Positions 32,553-43,785 of a stretch of DNA of 58,451 nucleotides are shown in pieces. The stretch is from positions 1,221,750 through 1,280,200 of the forward strand of contig BFEA01000361.1 of the NCBI GenBank assembly GCA_003427395.1, read 5' to 3'. A model generated the notes under the pieces. That model was not told where the DNA came from and did no database searches. It saw only the letters and a list, made by a program, of their open reading frames with translations. A program made the translations under genes and the position numbers. This DNA comes from Chara braunii. Lineage: Eukaryota; Streptophyta; Charophyceae; Charales; Characeae. Position 1 is the first letter of the stretch. Each line of letters begins with the position of its first letter.

Positions 32553-32790
32553 TGCATGTATGTATGTATGTATGTATGCATGTATGTACGTACGTATGTA
32601 ATTACGTATGCATGCATCAATGAATTCATGTATGCATGCAAAGGTGTATGTATGTATGTATGCATGTACGTACATACGTATGTAAGTACGAATGCATGCA
32701 TCAACGTATCGATGTATGCATGCAAAGGTGTATGAGTTTATGTATGTATGTATCTTTGTATGTATGTATGTATGTGCACGCATCTGTGTT
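32118..32790. repeat. TATG tetranucleotide microsatellite with higher-order structure
   Basis: About 670 bases of TATG with interspersed TGCATG, TCGATG and TTACG variants. An about 80-bp block containing GTATCGATGTATG, TCGTATGAATG and TATTTACGTATGCATG recurs near 32335 and 32430, with an N at 32395. Open frames on both strands (Tyr/Met/Cys/Val and His/Thr/Tyr/Ile repeats) are artefacts of the repeat. Confidence 0.9.
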
Positions 32791-32939
32791 TGTGTGTATG
32801 CATAACGTGTGCGCTTATGCATGTGATTGTACATTTATGCTTGTACATATGTACGTATGTATGTGCGCCCGAATTTGTATCTGTGCTCTGCTTTCGAATA
32901 GCCGTCCCTTGTGTTGCATCCGCGCATGCATGCGCGTGT

Positions 32940-33196
32940 TTTTTTTTTTTTTGTGTGTGTGTCCGTTGATGCGAAAGTACCACAGGTACCCTCGGGCATT
33001 CGGCCATACATTGCGAGGCATTGTGTCGAGGGAGAGCGCGCGCGCGCGCGTGCGTGTGTGTGTGTGTCAGAAAGAGAGAGAGGAGGGGGGTGCGCGCGCG
33101 TGCGTGTGTGTGTGTGAGAGAGAGAGAGAGAGGGGGGGCCGCGCACGCGCGCGTGCGTGTGTATGTGTGTGTCAGAGAGAGAGAGAGAGAGGGGGG

Positions 33197-33239
<43 letters not shown>

Positions 33240-33240
33240 N

Positions 33241-33294
<54 letters not shown>

Positions 33295-33295
33295 C
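32940..33295. repeat. Compound T, TG, CG and GA microsatellites
   Basis: T15 then TG, then three rounds of CGCGCG/TGTG/GAGA blocks, ending in an approximately 100-base GA run with one N at 33240. Confidence 0.9.
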
Positions 33296-33833
33296 GCAGT
33301 GAATGAATGTGGGCCAAAATGCGATCAGTTATATGATGTTTGGTTCTCGTTTAGCTTTCAGATTCCCCTTCACCTTGTGTACATCCGCATAGCAACTTCT
33401 TCTCAGGGCCCCCATGTAGATAGTGCGGGCGTTAATATCGGATAACACTATGTCCACGTGTTTCATAGAAGTGGGTATCCGAGGAAGATAGTGCTCTTTC
33501 CTGTTTTTTTTCCTTTTTTCTTTTTTGTTGTGTGTGTGCTTCTATGTTTTGTTGAATCGAAAGTTTCGAAATTTAATTGGAATTCCAGTAATGTATACGT
33601 ATTCTTTTTTTTTTTTTTTCCAAACTTAAATGTGATTTACATTTTTCTTTGCTGTTGGATAATAGGGGCAATTCCAAAACTTGCAGGGGTCCCCTGTATA
33701 GCCTTAGGAGTAGTGGTAGGTAGGTAGTGAAAGAAGGGTATGTTCCATGACATGGCAGAACACCAGTTAAATAATATGTGAGGTGAGAGAAAAATATATG
33801 TATGTCCCCCAATGAGGAGAAGGCATCTTTTTA
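33296..33833. other. Intergenic, no gene seen
   Basis: AT-rich with several T-runs; no recognisable protein or RNA. Confidence 0.5.
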
Positions 33834-33893
33834 AGAGGGGGGGTGGGGTTGAGGGGGGCGGGGTTTGAGGGGGGGGGGGGGTTGAAACTTAAT
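33834..33893 (+). other. G-rich tract with G-quadruplex potential
   Basis: Several runs of G4 to G14 within 60 bases (GGGGGGGTGGGG, GAGGGGGGCGGGG, then a long G-run). Confidence 0.5.
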
Positions 33894-33896
33894 TCC

Positions 33897-34093
33897 CCCC
33901 AGCTAAGTTATGTGGTTGCATCCCTGAATTCCACCCACGAGATGCTGAGTTCAAGGCCCTCAGACGCTCTCTGGCCAGAACAACGTTGGTCTCAAGTTAT
34001 TCTTGTCGAGGATAGCCCGTTGGAGGGGGAACATACCTGAGAATGGGTTTCTGGGCCCTTTATTTAAATAAAATTAAAAAAAAAAAAAAAAAA
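33897..34093 (+). mobile_element. tRNA-derived SINE with A-tail
   Basis: A box-like GCTAAGTTATGTGGTTGCAT near 33901 and B box-like GAGTTCAAGGCCC near 33950 are spaced as in tRNA genes. A body of about 110 bases and an A-rich tail follow (ending A-run 34076-34093). I found no flanking duplication. Confidence 0.5.
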
Positions 34094-34157
34094 TGTTGGG
34101 CCTCTCCAGGCAAATCCTATCCTACGCTTTGACAGTTTGGATTTCTCTGTGCCAGGC

Positions 34158-34262
34158 AAATGAGTCGTGGGAAAAGAGGTTGGGAATAACTGGTGGTCAG
34201 GACTATCTGCAAAATGAGTCGTGGGAAAAGAGGGTGGGAATAACTGGTGGTCAAGACTATCG
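34158..34262. repeat. Two-copy ~56-bp tandem repeat
   Basis: AATGAGTCGTGGGAAAAGAG, GGGAATAACTGGTGGTCA and GACTATC occur twice in succession with few differences. Confidence 0.8.
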
Positions 34263-34654
34263 TCGGAAACCCAATAGAACCCTCCAAATGGAATGGACAT
34301 AAGAAAAAGGGGTAGGGAGCTTTCATGCCAGGGTGACTTACGTCACCTGAAGGACACACTGCGTTATTGGCCACTCACATGGGACTCGTGCCGAGGCGAC
34401 TGACATCACCGATAGGACAGTGTGTGAAGTTCTTTACTGGCCACTCAAATGGGACATTGATTTGTCGCTTCGCAATGAAGGAAACATTTATGGTGTTCAT
34501 GTAGTTCATGCAGTCCATACTTGCACACAAAGCTGCACAAACAAACAACACACAGTTGGCTGACACAGCCTGACAGTGAAGAAGGGGCAATGCAAAGTGA
34601 TGAGCGCTGCTGATGCAGAGTTTGGTCATCAGCCAGGCACTGCAGGCAGCCTTT

Positions 34655-34760
34655 TTTTTTTTTTTTTATCCATTTTTCAGAAAGCCCAGGTTGTTGTAGA
34701 GGCTGGATTACAGACATATGCCTTCGGCACTTGGCCATGCGGTAGAGGCACCATAATCCT
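34655..34760 (-). mobile_element. Possible tRNA-derived SINE fragment
   Basis: On the - strand TGGCCAAGTGCCGAAGGCAT resembles a Ser/Leu tRNA D-arm, followed downstream by ACCTGGGCTTTC (weak B box) and A16 at 34668-34653. No target duplication seen. Confidence 0.35.
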
Positions 34761-35150
34761 ATGGGACTCCCTCCCAACCTACCTCTTTCGTAATTTCTCC
34801 CAGCGTACTCCTACTCCCACTATCCTACCTCAGTGTTAGCCTTTTTTTTCAGTTCCGTACTTGTCGAACTTGACCCAAAGGTGAATCCTTTGGGTGGCCG
34901 GGGCTTGCCCAGGCTGGGCGCTGCGTCAGGCAGGCGATGAGACATCCAGAACGGGGATTGTCCGAACGCCGGGCAACCGGGATGGCCTGGACCATAGATA
35001 GATGTCCAGACAGGAATATCCGGCTGGACGACTGTGGCTGGATGGCCTGGCAGTGTGGGTTTAAACAACCAGTACCGTTCCCTGCTATTTTTTCAGAGTC
35101 GCGGCAGATTAACGACCACGACTCTGGTGAAGTACTGGGGTGCCATTTAA

Positions 35151-35220
35151 CTGGATATCCACCCAGGCAAAACAGGTCCAATGTGAGGCCCGAACCCGTT
35201 TTGCCTGGATGGATATCCAG
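35151..35220. other. 27-bp inverted repeat with 16-bp spacer
   Basis: The left arm begins CTGGATATCCACCCAGGC and the right arm ends GCCTGGATGGATATCCAG. The arms differ at two positions. It may be a minimal MITE or hairpin; no clear target duplication. Confidence 0.65.
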
Positions 35221-36136
35221 CGAAACTCTGCCCCCGTACTCCCCGGAAGATGCCGCCGTCAATGCGCCGCGACATTGTTTTCCAAGCTGGGAAAGGTACT
35301 GGTGGTTTATGAACGGAACCCCAAAAATCAAGCTTATGGTGTGGAAGTACACAATTCAACAAACAATTGAGATAACTCTGGATAATCAGAATTACTCTAA
35401 AAACTCTGAATTACATGGGGCCAGTAACCTGGCCATGTTTGTCAATGCCGCAGCCCTTCAAAGGGGGGAAAAAAAACAGCCCGCCCACTCCTCACCGCCC
35501 CAACTTCGAAAATGTATCGCTGATCCTTTAGAGAAGCCAGCAATCGCCAGTATTGCGCATCCACTTGTTGGCAGGGTTGGCCACTCCTTGATTTTTCAAT
35601 GCATATCAACCTGACCGTAGTGACTGAAACCAGCAATTGTTTCCAAGCTGGGCGGTAAACGCTCAGTAAGGGTCAGGGGCTGGGGTTGCTTCTGCAGGCC
35701 GTTGATGAATTTCATCAACAGACTGCAAAAGTTAATGGCGCGTTTACAGCAGCATTGGAACAAAATCGCTGGGAAAAGTACTGGTGGTTGATTGGTACAC
35801 TACTACACGCATGTAACTGCTGATGAGTTCAAACCCTGAAGGAATCAGATGGGTAGAATAATGTTAGGGGCTACCCCTTTCATAAGAGTCACACTTGCAC
35901 AGATTAAGAGATGCTGTCTGTAGATGATGAAGATAGATGGCCTGTATCTTTTAGTCTGTCCAAGTGAGACCTCAATGAGGAAGGATTGGACTACCTGGGA
36001 TGTGGTCCCCCTGGCCAGCATGGTGGACATTGTCTGCAACAGGGAATGACAAGCATAAGAAAGTACGGAACAACATAGGTGAACAGAGTAAAAAAAAGGA
36101 AAAGGAAGTGGCACAGGCCATCCTTTGATGGGAAAT

Positions 36137-36265
36137 GAAGGGGGCTGCTTTTCTTTTTTTTTTGTGGTCCGATGGACCACGGATCAGATATTAAACTGAT
36201 CAGAACAGATACTACACTTGATCTTAGCCAAAAGGCCGAGAAAGGTATAGAAGGGGGCTGCTTTT
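36137..36265 (-). pseudogene. Retroposed truncated U2 snRNA with poly(A) and 16-bp target duplication
   Basis: On the - strand from 36248 the sequence reads ATACCTTTCTCGGCCTTTTG, then the branch-point pairing region GTGTAGTATC, and continues to GGTCCATCGGACCAC (36164), the stem IIb area: the first 85 nt of U2. The Sm site and 3' stem-loops are missing. A10 follows (36163-36154). The 16-bp direct repeat GAAGGGGGCTGCTTTT flanks it on both sides (36137-36152, 36250-36265). It cannot make a functional U2. The structure is a LINE-mediated retropseudogene. Confidence 0.9.
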
Positions 36266-36540
36266 TATTTTCTTTCTCAACTTGTTTTGTCCAAGAGTGA
36301 TATACATAAGCTAACATGGATCCCAATGATAGGGGCTATGAGGACGTGGACGGTTGTGTGTAAGTTCCTTAGACTCCAAGGACCAGGTCCAATTGGTGCT
36401 ATCATTATGTGTGGAAAGCATAAACTTGGCCCTTTTTTTTTTTTTTTTTCCCCTTAAACACGTCTCCTCGCTGGAGGAGGTGATATGAGCATCCCCCTCT
36501 AGCAAGCTTCCTGGTTGCTCCAATCTATTAGTGGGGAGCA

Positions 36541-36690
36541 GCACCTGTGGGAAAACGGGTCCAGCGTCCCATCATACATCAGACAGGCCTGCCAGCATTG
36601 ATTACCCTGCAGGGGATTGACTGAGCAGGCAATGCTGGAAAACGGGTCCAGCGTCCCATCATACATCAGAAGGGCCTGCCTTAGCAGGTA
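36541..36690. repeat. Duplicated ~40-bp block
   Basis: AAAACGGGTCCAGCGTCCCA plus TCATACATCAGA occurs at about 36552 and 36640, with an inverted CCAGCATTG / CAATGCTGG pair between. Confidence 0.7.
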
Positions 36691-36929
36691 ATGAGGTAGA
36701 AGGTATGTGGGGCTTCACTGGGGACAACGTTGCAGAGTTACCTCTTCAGCCCTGATCAGGCCGCCAGATTGAGCACATCTCCTAGTGAGACTGCAGTGTC
36801 TACGGCCAGGTTCACGCTTTCCAGGCATGAACATATCAGCAGTGAGGCATGACCCTTACTATGAGTGAGTCAGATCTGGAATGATAAGGGTCCCAGTATT
36901 GCGCCTGAGCTTTTGGTGAGGTGCTCCGG

Positions 36930-38823
36930 TGACGCCCAACCTCACGCCGAGTGCGGAAGTTGCAAAAAGGGGGGGTGCCAAGGATTTTAGGAAAGTGGGA
37001 CGGAGTCCCAGGTCGGAACTGGGATCTCCTGTGTCAAGGTTCCAAGGACAGAACTTCAAAGGGGTTCGGACGAGAGGGAGCTTAATTCGTGACTTCCATG
37101 GCCGGGCACTCAGGGTGGCCGGTTTTGGCACCTAGGACTGGTCCGCATGCCGTGTACGTGTACGGGAGGAACACAATGGGTATCTCGCTGCCCCACTCAC
37201 GGCGCCTACGGGATTCATAGATCTCAGGGTCTGACATGGACAGTCTCAGTCAAAGGCTGTGTTCTTGAGGCTCAGCCTCAGTACGAGTCCGCCAGACGAA
37301 GCCCGACGTTCGGTAGAGGTAGTCGTGATCTGTTAATCGAAAGGGGACACCGAATTCCATGCTACGAATTCACATTAATGCTGCCGTTCCTATCCATGCA
37401 GAAGTATACGAATAGTGCAGTCCGGACGTGGGCGACTTATGCGAGCGCTCGTATACGTGACGGGCCGTTTTACTGGCTGACTGTAACATATACACGTGGC
37501 ACGAGATCCGTTCAGAAAGCAACTTGAGGCAACCAACTTCACTATTTCCCTTCAATTCCAGCGGACTAAGGTTATGCATGCATCCACGTTTCCCAATCAT
37601 TCAATCTTCCGACATAAACAGGAATTATACATACAAAATTGAGACGATTAAGCTGCAATCATCACACATGACATCATCCATAAAAGGAAAGAAATATGAG
37701 AGAAACTCCAAAGAAAGGAGGGATCCACACAATCGTACAAAAATCTGAAATCACGAAAGGCAAAAATGGCAAAAGCCGAAACCAAAATTTATAGAATACA
37801 AGGAGAGAACTCCCTACACACCCCAGCGCCCCCCGCGCTCTCACTGCTTCACCATCCTCCTCCTTGCCCCGATGCAGGCAGTTTGTCGCCTCGCACCTAC
37901 CAACAACCCAGAGCTGTCATCCCGCTTACCCCGAGTACACACGCCGGGTTCGCTCGTGCTCCACAGTCCGTCGCAGCCACAGTCAACCCCGCGCACTCGC
38001 CACCAGCTCGTCGGATCGCCCAACTCCAAACTCGCCTCTTTGCATACTCGCACTCGTTAGCCGATCCTCCCGACCATGCTAACTCCCTCGAGTTTAGATT
38101 AGAGAGCGATTTAGTCGCGCTTGCAAAATTTATAGCAATTAGCATTTGCGCGAGATAACCGGGATTATGCTAAGAAAGGGGGTGCCTACGGTCGGCATGC
38201 CTGGGCTGCGGCGTGGGGGACGTAGCCACTCTCCACTCATCGATCCAATCATGTACCGCTCTGACCAATGAGATGAAGGGGAAGGGGCCGCATGTTTCGG
38301 CGCGAAGAGAAGTTGAGAGGGAGAAGATTACAGTTACACCCGCATTCACCAAGAAAGGAACAAGAGGAAATTACAGTTGAGATTATAATTAAGGCGCGGA
38401 AAGAATAGAGTGCAGGACAGAGCGCAGCAAAGCGCACGTGAGTAAGGAGCATCGTGCAATTACAAAAAAAAGTACGATGTCCCCAAAATCCTAGTCTAAT
38501 TAGAGTCCTAAATCCAAATACCTTTGCGGTCTCCCGCATTCTTTCCAAAGAGTTCAAAAATTCAAAAAGATTCCCCCGCGCAATGATCGCGCCAAAGCTC
38601 ATTGCCCAAATTTTCCAAAAGAAGAAGAAAAAGTTGCGTCAACCATTATTCCTGCGCTCGCTAAGGCGTGTCCTGACCACCAACAATCGTGGGACCAAGC
38701 TCTTCGCAAAATAGAGGAAGAAAAGGAATAGGAGCATTCATGCAATTGACCCTTAGGCCCATCTGACCACCTAAAGGTTCAATCGAGCAGAGAGTCGCGC
38801 CTATCAGAAGATAGATCGTCACA
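36930..38823 (-). repeat. 3' LTR of the diverged element, about 1.9 kb
   Basis: Starts TGACGCCCAACCTCACGCC and ends ATCGTCACA, followed by TA and TGTGACGCTCAGGGGG as in the array units. It shares CCAAGGATTTT and GGGGGACGTAGCCACTCTCC with their LTRs. Confidence 0.75.
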
Positions 38824-38851
38824 TATGTGACGCTCAGGGGGTTCCAACCTT

Positions 38852-38871
38852 ATGCAAGCTCCCATTTGCAT
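38852..38871. other. Hairpin at the 3' LTR boundary (diverged element)
   Basis: ATGCAA ... TTGCAT, aligned to AAGCAA ... TTGCTT in units A and B: the second and nineteenth positions change together. Confidence 0.5.
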
Positions 38872-39071
38872 GCATAATGCTTATGATTATGGGGAGGAAG
38901 AAGAAGAAGACGAAGAAGAAGAAGACCATGATGTCACGACCTAGCGGTGAAGGTGTCGTTGACACTATTGTTGCCTCGCTTTTTCACCGTTGCCCGATCC
39001 ATGTCGCTCTTCGACTCCGCCTTGCCGCGATCATCATTGTTGTTGCTGCTGCCCCGACGGATATTGCACTC

Positions 39072-39650
39072 TCAAGACGAAGGGTGGGGGTGGAGGATGA
39101 GATTTGGGGAGTGGAGGGAGAAATTGTGCCATCCATCGCACCCCAGTGGGAATGTCAACATAGCGCACCAATCGATGGGCATGGGGGAAACGATGATTGT
39201 GGCTGGGGAGGGAGGTGAGGTAGTCTGGGTAGAGGGTGCAGAGGGTACGTAGGATGGAGCGCGAAACTGTTCATAGTTGTCACGTGCGGGGATCGTCCTT
39301 GCAATTTTGCAATAGACTTCAATGTTATTGAAGTCTCGCCATGCCACGCTGAAAAGGAGGATATGGAGGCGGAAAGAGGAGATGAGGGAGTGGGTGGTTG
39401 GGTGAGGAAAGATGGTACATATGAGACGGGTAGTGTAGAATTGGTAGAATAAGGAAGGGGGGAAAGGGTGCCAAGTAGCGGGGAATGGTGGGTGGCCCTC
39501 AACCTGGTGGAAGGTAAGGTAGTCAAGGGGACGGCGGGATAATGACCGGGGACGTTGCCCGATCGCCAACATCTCGACATATGTGAACTGCGGCACGGGC
39601 GAAGGGAGAGGGAGAGGGCTTCGGACTCCTCTTCGGCTGGATTCCGCCAC
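39072..39650 (-). CDS. ORF4-like protein of the diverged element
   Basis: A 192-codon frame with GQRPRSLSRRPLDYLTFHQV, FYTTRLICTIFPHPTTH and NNIEVYCKIARTIPA, aligning with ORF4 of the array. No known domain. Conservation at the protein level despite strong DNA divergence supports coding. Later residues are Ser/Pro-rich. Confidence 0.5.
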   Translation of the reverse strand: MAESSRRGVRSPLPLPSPVPQFTYVEMLAIGQRPRSLSRRPLDYLTFHQVEGHPPFPATWHPFPPSLFYQFYTTRLICTIFPHPTTHSLISSFRLHILLFSVAWRDFNNIEVYCKIARTIPARDNYEQFRAPSYVPSAPSTQTTSPPSPATIIVSPMPIDWCAMLTFPLGCDGWHNFSLHSPNLILHPHPSS

Positions 39651-39679
39651 TCCGGCGCTGCCATTGCATCCTTCCTCTT

Positions 39680-41055
39680 CTACGGGCGGCTCAAGATCCT
39701 TCGTGGGGTCGTCAGGTATCGGCGGTTGTGGTGGTCCCCCGACTGATCCATAGGTCGCTTTCCTTTCCCGCGTTCCTCCGCTCGTTCTTCGGCTTCTTCC
39801 ACCTCGACGCGTCTTTCTTCCGATTCCTCCCCCGAGTGCTTACTATAATAGGGATCGTTAGACCCCGATCCGGTACTCTCCTCCGCCTCGCTCTCGGTGG
39901 TGACTACGACCAATGACCCAACCACTTTTCAAAAATACGGATCGATCACCTCCTCTGGATCCATGTACCTGTTCGTTGATAGATAATAGCGGTTCTGATC
40001 ATCGTATTCGGAGCAACGCGTCCACAACGGTTGCGGCTTCAGCGTTCGTTCAAGATTGACATGCACGGTAGTCTGATCGCTGCAGGAAATGATGTCCAGA
40101 GGCAAATTGTCGAGGAGGTGCGCAAGGAATACCAGCAGCTCTCCCGTAATTGGTCCAAGATGGTCGGGCACTACCGATCCGAACAAGATTCCCAGCAGCT
40201 CCGCTTCTGTATCTGTCCTCCACGCCTGAACGATCTGCAGCTCGACCTCGTCGTTCGGGACCTCCTTCTCGTTCATCTCGCCCAACTGCTCAGACCAGCG
40301 AAACACGATCTGCACCAGACAGAAACTGAGTGCCACGTATGCCTCCTACCACTCCCTGGCCCCACCCTCCGCCTTCCACAATTAATACTGGTATCGCTTC
40401 AATCCGGAAGGATAGATCATAGATGCGAATGGACGGGGAACTTCCAGTCTGAGAAGAGAGAGAAGTCCGAAGGCAGACTGAACATGGAGAATCAGTGTTG
40501 GTTCATTGGGGACGCACAAAGGGGATAAGGACTGCCAGAAAAAAAAGAAGTCTAAACGCAGACTGAACATGGAGAATCATTGTTGGTTCATTGGGGACGC
40601 GCAAAGGGGATAAGCTCCAAGAGAACTATCTTCGGCTCAGTACGGAGCACGCGAATCTGATGCACATATATGCTATTTGTTTGGACGATCTTATCCCCTG
40701 GGCGCGCAAGCCTTTGCCGCCACGTGGCCGCCAATTCTTCCGCCCAGGCCCCCAGTTAATGGAACACACTCGTATGGATACCTTCGTCAAGCTCGACAAG
40801 ATCCCCGTTGCAGGAGACGATCACTGTTATGTGGCTGACTCCCCGGGGAGAAAGCCGCAGAAAAGTCGATGCCTCGACCAATATCCTCCCTCGATTCGCG
40901 TTATGGGCGAATCAAAACTCGGTTGCCGCATGTACACCGACCGTATTGAAAACCTGCACGAATCAAAGCAGGTTCGGGCTGCGCCGTGGATGATGTACTT
41001 GTTGAATAGAAGAGAGAAATCCCCGTGGCGTCAACATGTGTCGGCTGATTAGTTG
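39680..41055 (-). pseudogene. ORF3-like acidic protein of the diverged element
   Basis: A 135-codon frame (40336-39929) shows VQAWRTDTEAELLGILFGS and LAHLLDNLPLDIIS, matching the broken ORF3 of units A and B and staying open across their shared stop. The next frame (39925-39680) is Glu-rich (SGEESEERRVEVEEAEERAE) like the acidic tract. Upstream to 41055 the DNA aligns with the MSFLTERAL part but is broken. A duplicated 60-bp block (AAACGCAGACTGAACATGG, TTCATTGGGGACGC) lies at 40475-40610. Confidence 0.5.
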
Positions 41056-41249
41056 TTCTGACAGAAAACTCGTGGCGATGGCGGGGAAGGAGAGGTTGAG
41101 GTTCTTAGAGAGAGAAAAAAAAGAGATTCAGGATCCTCGTATCCCACTTGGAGGACAATGGTGAGTCAGAAGGTGAGGTAGGAGGGAAGGTAGACAAGGG
41201 AAGAAGATAGGATACGTGGCGGATGATCGGACGTGCCGATCTAGCTGCC

Positions 41250-42330
41250 CGAGACTTCGGGAGCGAGTCTCACCGTATTCACCACGTTAAAATCAATATC
41301 GATAACACGAAACCGGTCAAAGAATCGTGGGGCCAACTTTCCTTGACGAGCACATTTCCTCACCTCCGGCTGCACAATGTCCCTTAATTTATACTGGGGC
41401 CCAGGTCCAGCGTTTCCGTTCCTAGCCTCGTAGCTTCGAACCTGTCAACCCTGGGCCAATTCGATCATTCGCTGTCCTTTCCGGGCTAACCGAGGGAGGG
41501 TCCGTTCCATCAATTCTAAGTGTTGTTTGGCTTTCTCCTTATCCCTCACCGTCGTAGATAGTCGACCCAATGTCGTTTCGTCCTTTAGGCTCGGTAGAGA
41601 GACACAGGCCAGGCTATTGGTCTGTAGCTGGAACGGTGACAAACATGTGGACTCGTGGGGTGTACCCCGATGGATGGCTACGATGTGATCTACAATATCG
41701 ACTCAGGGCCTCGTGTGTCTAACCGCGATATTCCGTCGCAAAGCAGTCTTGATTACTCGGTTCACATTTTCTACAAGGTCGTTCGATTGAGACATATGGG
41801 GTGTAGTGTTCCGAATGGAGACACCGTGTACGACTAGGCTCCTCATAACTCCCCCAATGGATTCTGCGTCGTTGTCCGTTAAAATCTCCTCGGTATCTTG
41901 ATGCATTCCGAGGAAGCGGTTAACATATCACACAATTTTCGTTGTCTTGTCTCGTGTTACATGGGCAAGCCTCAATCCATTTAGAGAAATGGTTTACAAA
42001 TACGAGTAGGACTGAATATTCGCAGTTATTAGGACCAGGGGGGACAACAATATTCGTCGTATCTATGCTAACCCTTTGGAATGGTCATTCGACTGTAGTT
42101 GGCACGATGGATCTTGCTGGCTCAATCGACTCTTTGTCAATCGAGCAGACCGGAAAATTATTGACGATGAATTTAACATCTTCCCGAATATTAAACCAGT
42201 ACCATTCGTTTTTTTCAATAACTGATTTTATTATTCTCATAGCAAAATGAGCGGCCATCTCCTCGTGGGCAGACTTAACCCAGTCGTATCCAATGAATGG
42301 GTGTGGTACGGCCATCCAGATACCGCTCCC
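41250..42330 (-). pseudogene. Integrase and GPY/F tail of the diverged element
   Basis: Fragments read AVPHPFIGYDWVKSAHEEMA (HHCC part), EILTDNDAESIGGV (second Asp), SQSNDLVENVNRVIKTALRR (Glu region) and a tail RQGKLAPRFFDRF. Numerous stops and shifts; inactive. Confidence 0.8.
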
Positions 42331-42539
42331 ATCAATTTTTTGTTTTTATAGCCTTCCCTCATTCCATTTATAATCGTGTGTCATCTCATTGAACCGTTTG
42401 GGATCTTCCTTCGAATACTCATGGAAAGGGTTTCCTATGACTGTTGCTATCTAAATGACATCTGTTCAAACTTCAGCACACTAAACCTTCACGTTTTTTC
42501 CAATCCTTCTGAGGTGGCTTCGAGGAATTGAACTTCCAT

Positions 42540-42720
42540 CGAAATTTTATCGGTTCGGCACAAGGGACAAAGCCACGACTTCCGAGGGTTTTCATGTTGG
42601 ATACATGATCCATGAGTTCTCGAGACACATTTGTCATTCTACCCAATCAACGTACCCTTCTCCATGTGGATGTATAGGAACAGAATAAAGTCGAGAGACG
42701 GCTTCACAAAAATAACAAAA
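42540..42720 (-). pseudogene. PHD finger of the diverged element
   Basis: Reading the - strand gives CYFCEAVSRLYSVPIHPHGE, then after a one-base shift CVSRTHGSCIQHENPRKSWL and CPLCRTDKI. The C-x2-C pairs, the His and the W-x-C-x2-C end are retained; the first Cys of the second pair falls at the shift. It lies between RNase H and integrase as in the array. Confidence 0.7.
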
Positions 42721-42821
42721 GGAAAGAAGAGGAAGCAGGGGAAAGAGGGGTCTCATCAATACCTTCCCCGTTTGCTGCCATAAGGCCATGCGTCACTTTC
42801 TTGCAAGCCAAGGGACGATCT

Positions 42822-43785
42822 TCAATGGTCATAGGTTGGTTTCTGCCGACACTCTAGCTCTTTGCACGGGACGATCTGTTCGCCTTTGGGCACCTTGGCT
42901 GGTCGATCAATCCTTGTAAATCTGTCGGTGTTCCCGTTTCTTTCTATCCTCCTGTAGATGATGTTAAAATCGTATTCTTGTAGGCTCATCGGCCAACGCC
43001 CAATCATGCCCATATAATTGGTAAGCTTCTTAAGGGTCAGCAAAAGTTCGTGATCAGTAACCAACATAAACTTTTATCCGTACAAATACGGGTGAAAGTG
43101 CTGGATTCCCCAGACCACTGCGTAACACTCTCCCTGAGGTGTCGAGTTGTTGCATCATTCGTTAGGGACCGTTCAGGATGCATACTCGATGACGGAGATA
43201 GTTTCCGGTTGCCAGTTGGTGATAAGTATGAACTGCCTTCCTGGATCGGGTTGGATTAAAATGAGCGTCGGGGCCAAGGCATTTTTCAAAGTAAAAAATC
43301 TCTGCTCGCACCCCGCGTCCCAATCCAGCGACTGATCCTTCCGTAGGAGACTCGTCAGGGGCCTTGCGATCGCTGCAAAACCCTTAATAAATCGGCGATA
43401 GTACGAGGCCAACCCCAAAAAGGCCTGGACCCGTGTCAGCGATGTGGGCGTGAGTGCATTCCAAATTGCTTGAACTTTATGTGGGTCCGGTCTCCAACTA
43501 CCATGTGTCACAATATACCCAAAAACCGAGATCTCTGAGAGGAAAAACTCACTTTTCTCGATGACAATTTTGAACCCAACGTCCACTCCACGTGCTGAGC
43601 GTGTCCATGGAATGAATCAGAATACACCAAGATGTCGTCCATGTACACAATGACACAGAAGTTGATCATACCCTGCATAAGTTATGTCTTGTTGACGAAA
43701 TTCTGGAAGGTGACGTTCATCGCTCTCTGAAAGGTTGCAGGTGCATTGCATATCCCCATAGGGCAACGAATCCATTGCCACGTTG
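42822..43785 (-). pseudogene. RT C-terminus and RNase H of the diverged element
   Basis: A YMDD active-site box is readable near 43625-43660 (VIVYMDDILVY). VQAFLGLASYYRRFIKGFAA and LLRKDQSLDWDAGCEQRFFT follow (43586-43173), then RNase H with MLVTDHELLLTLKKLTNYMG (43067-42822). The sequence N-terminal to the active site is absent. Confidence 0.8.

Larger units (their letters stand above)
34263..36130. other. Intergenic, no gene seen
   Basis: The ORF at 34937-35614 (+) matches no family I recognise and overlaps the hairpin at 35151-35220. A GCTGGGAAA and TACTGGTGGTT motif recurs near 35288 and 35770. Confidence 0.4.
36930..43785 (-). mobile_element. Truncated, diverged Ty3/gypsy relative
   Basis: Contains a 3' LTR (36930-38823), ORF4-like, ORF3-like, GPY/F tail, integrase, PHD finger, RNase H and the C-terminal part of RT in the same order as the array units, but clearly diverged. 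It breaks off at about 43785, right after a TTGCCACG motif in RT. Gag, protease, N-terminal RT and the 5' LTR are missing from this window. Useful as an outgroup for what is conserved. Confidence 0.85.

Noticed and set aside
32006-33445. Long open frames over TATG and GA repeats
   Set aside because: Open in both strands because of simple repeats; amino-acid composition is trivial and no family matches.
36164-36248. Functional U2 snRNA gene
   Set aside because: Lacks the Sm site and 3' half, has poly(A) and target duplications, and no snRNA promoter is visible.
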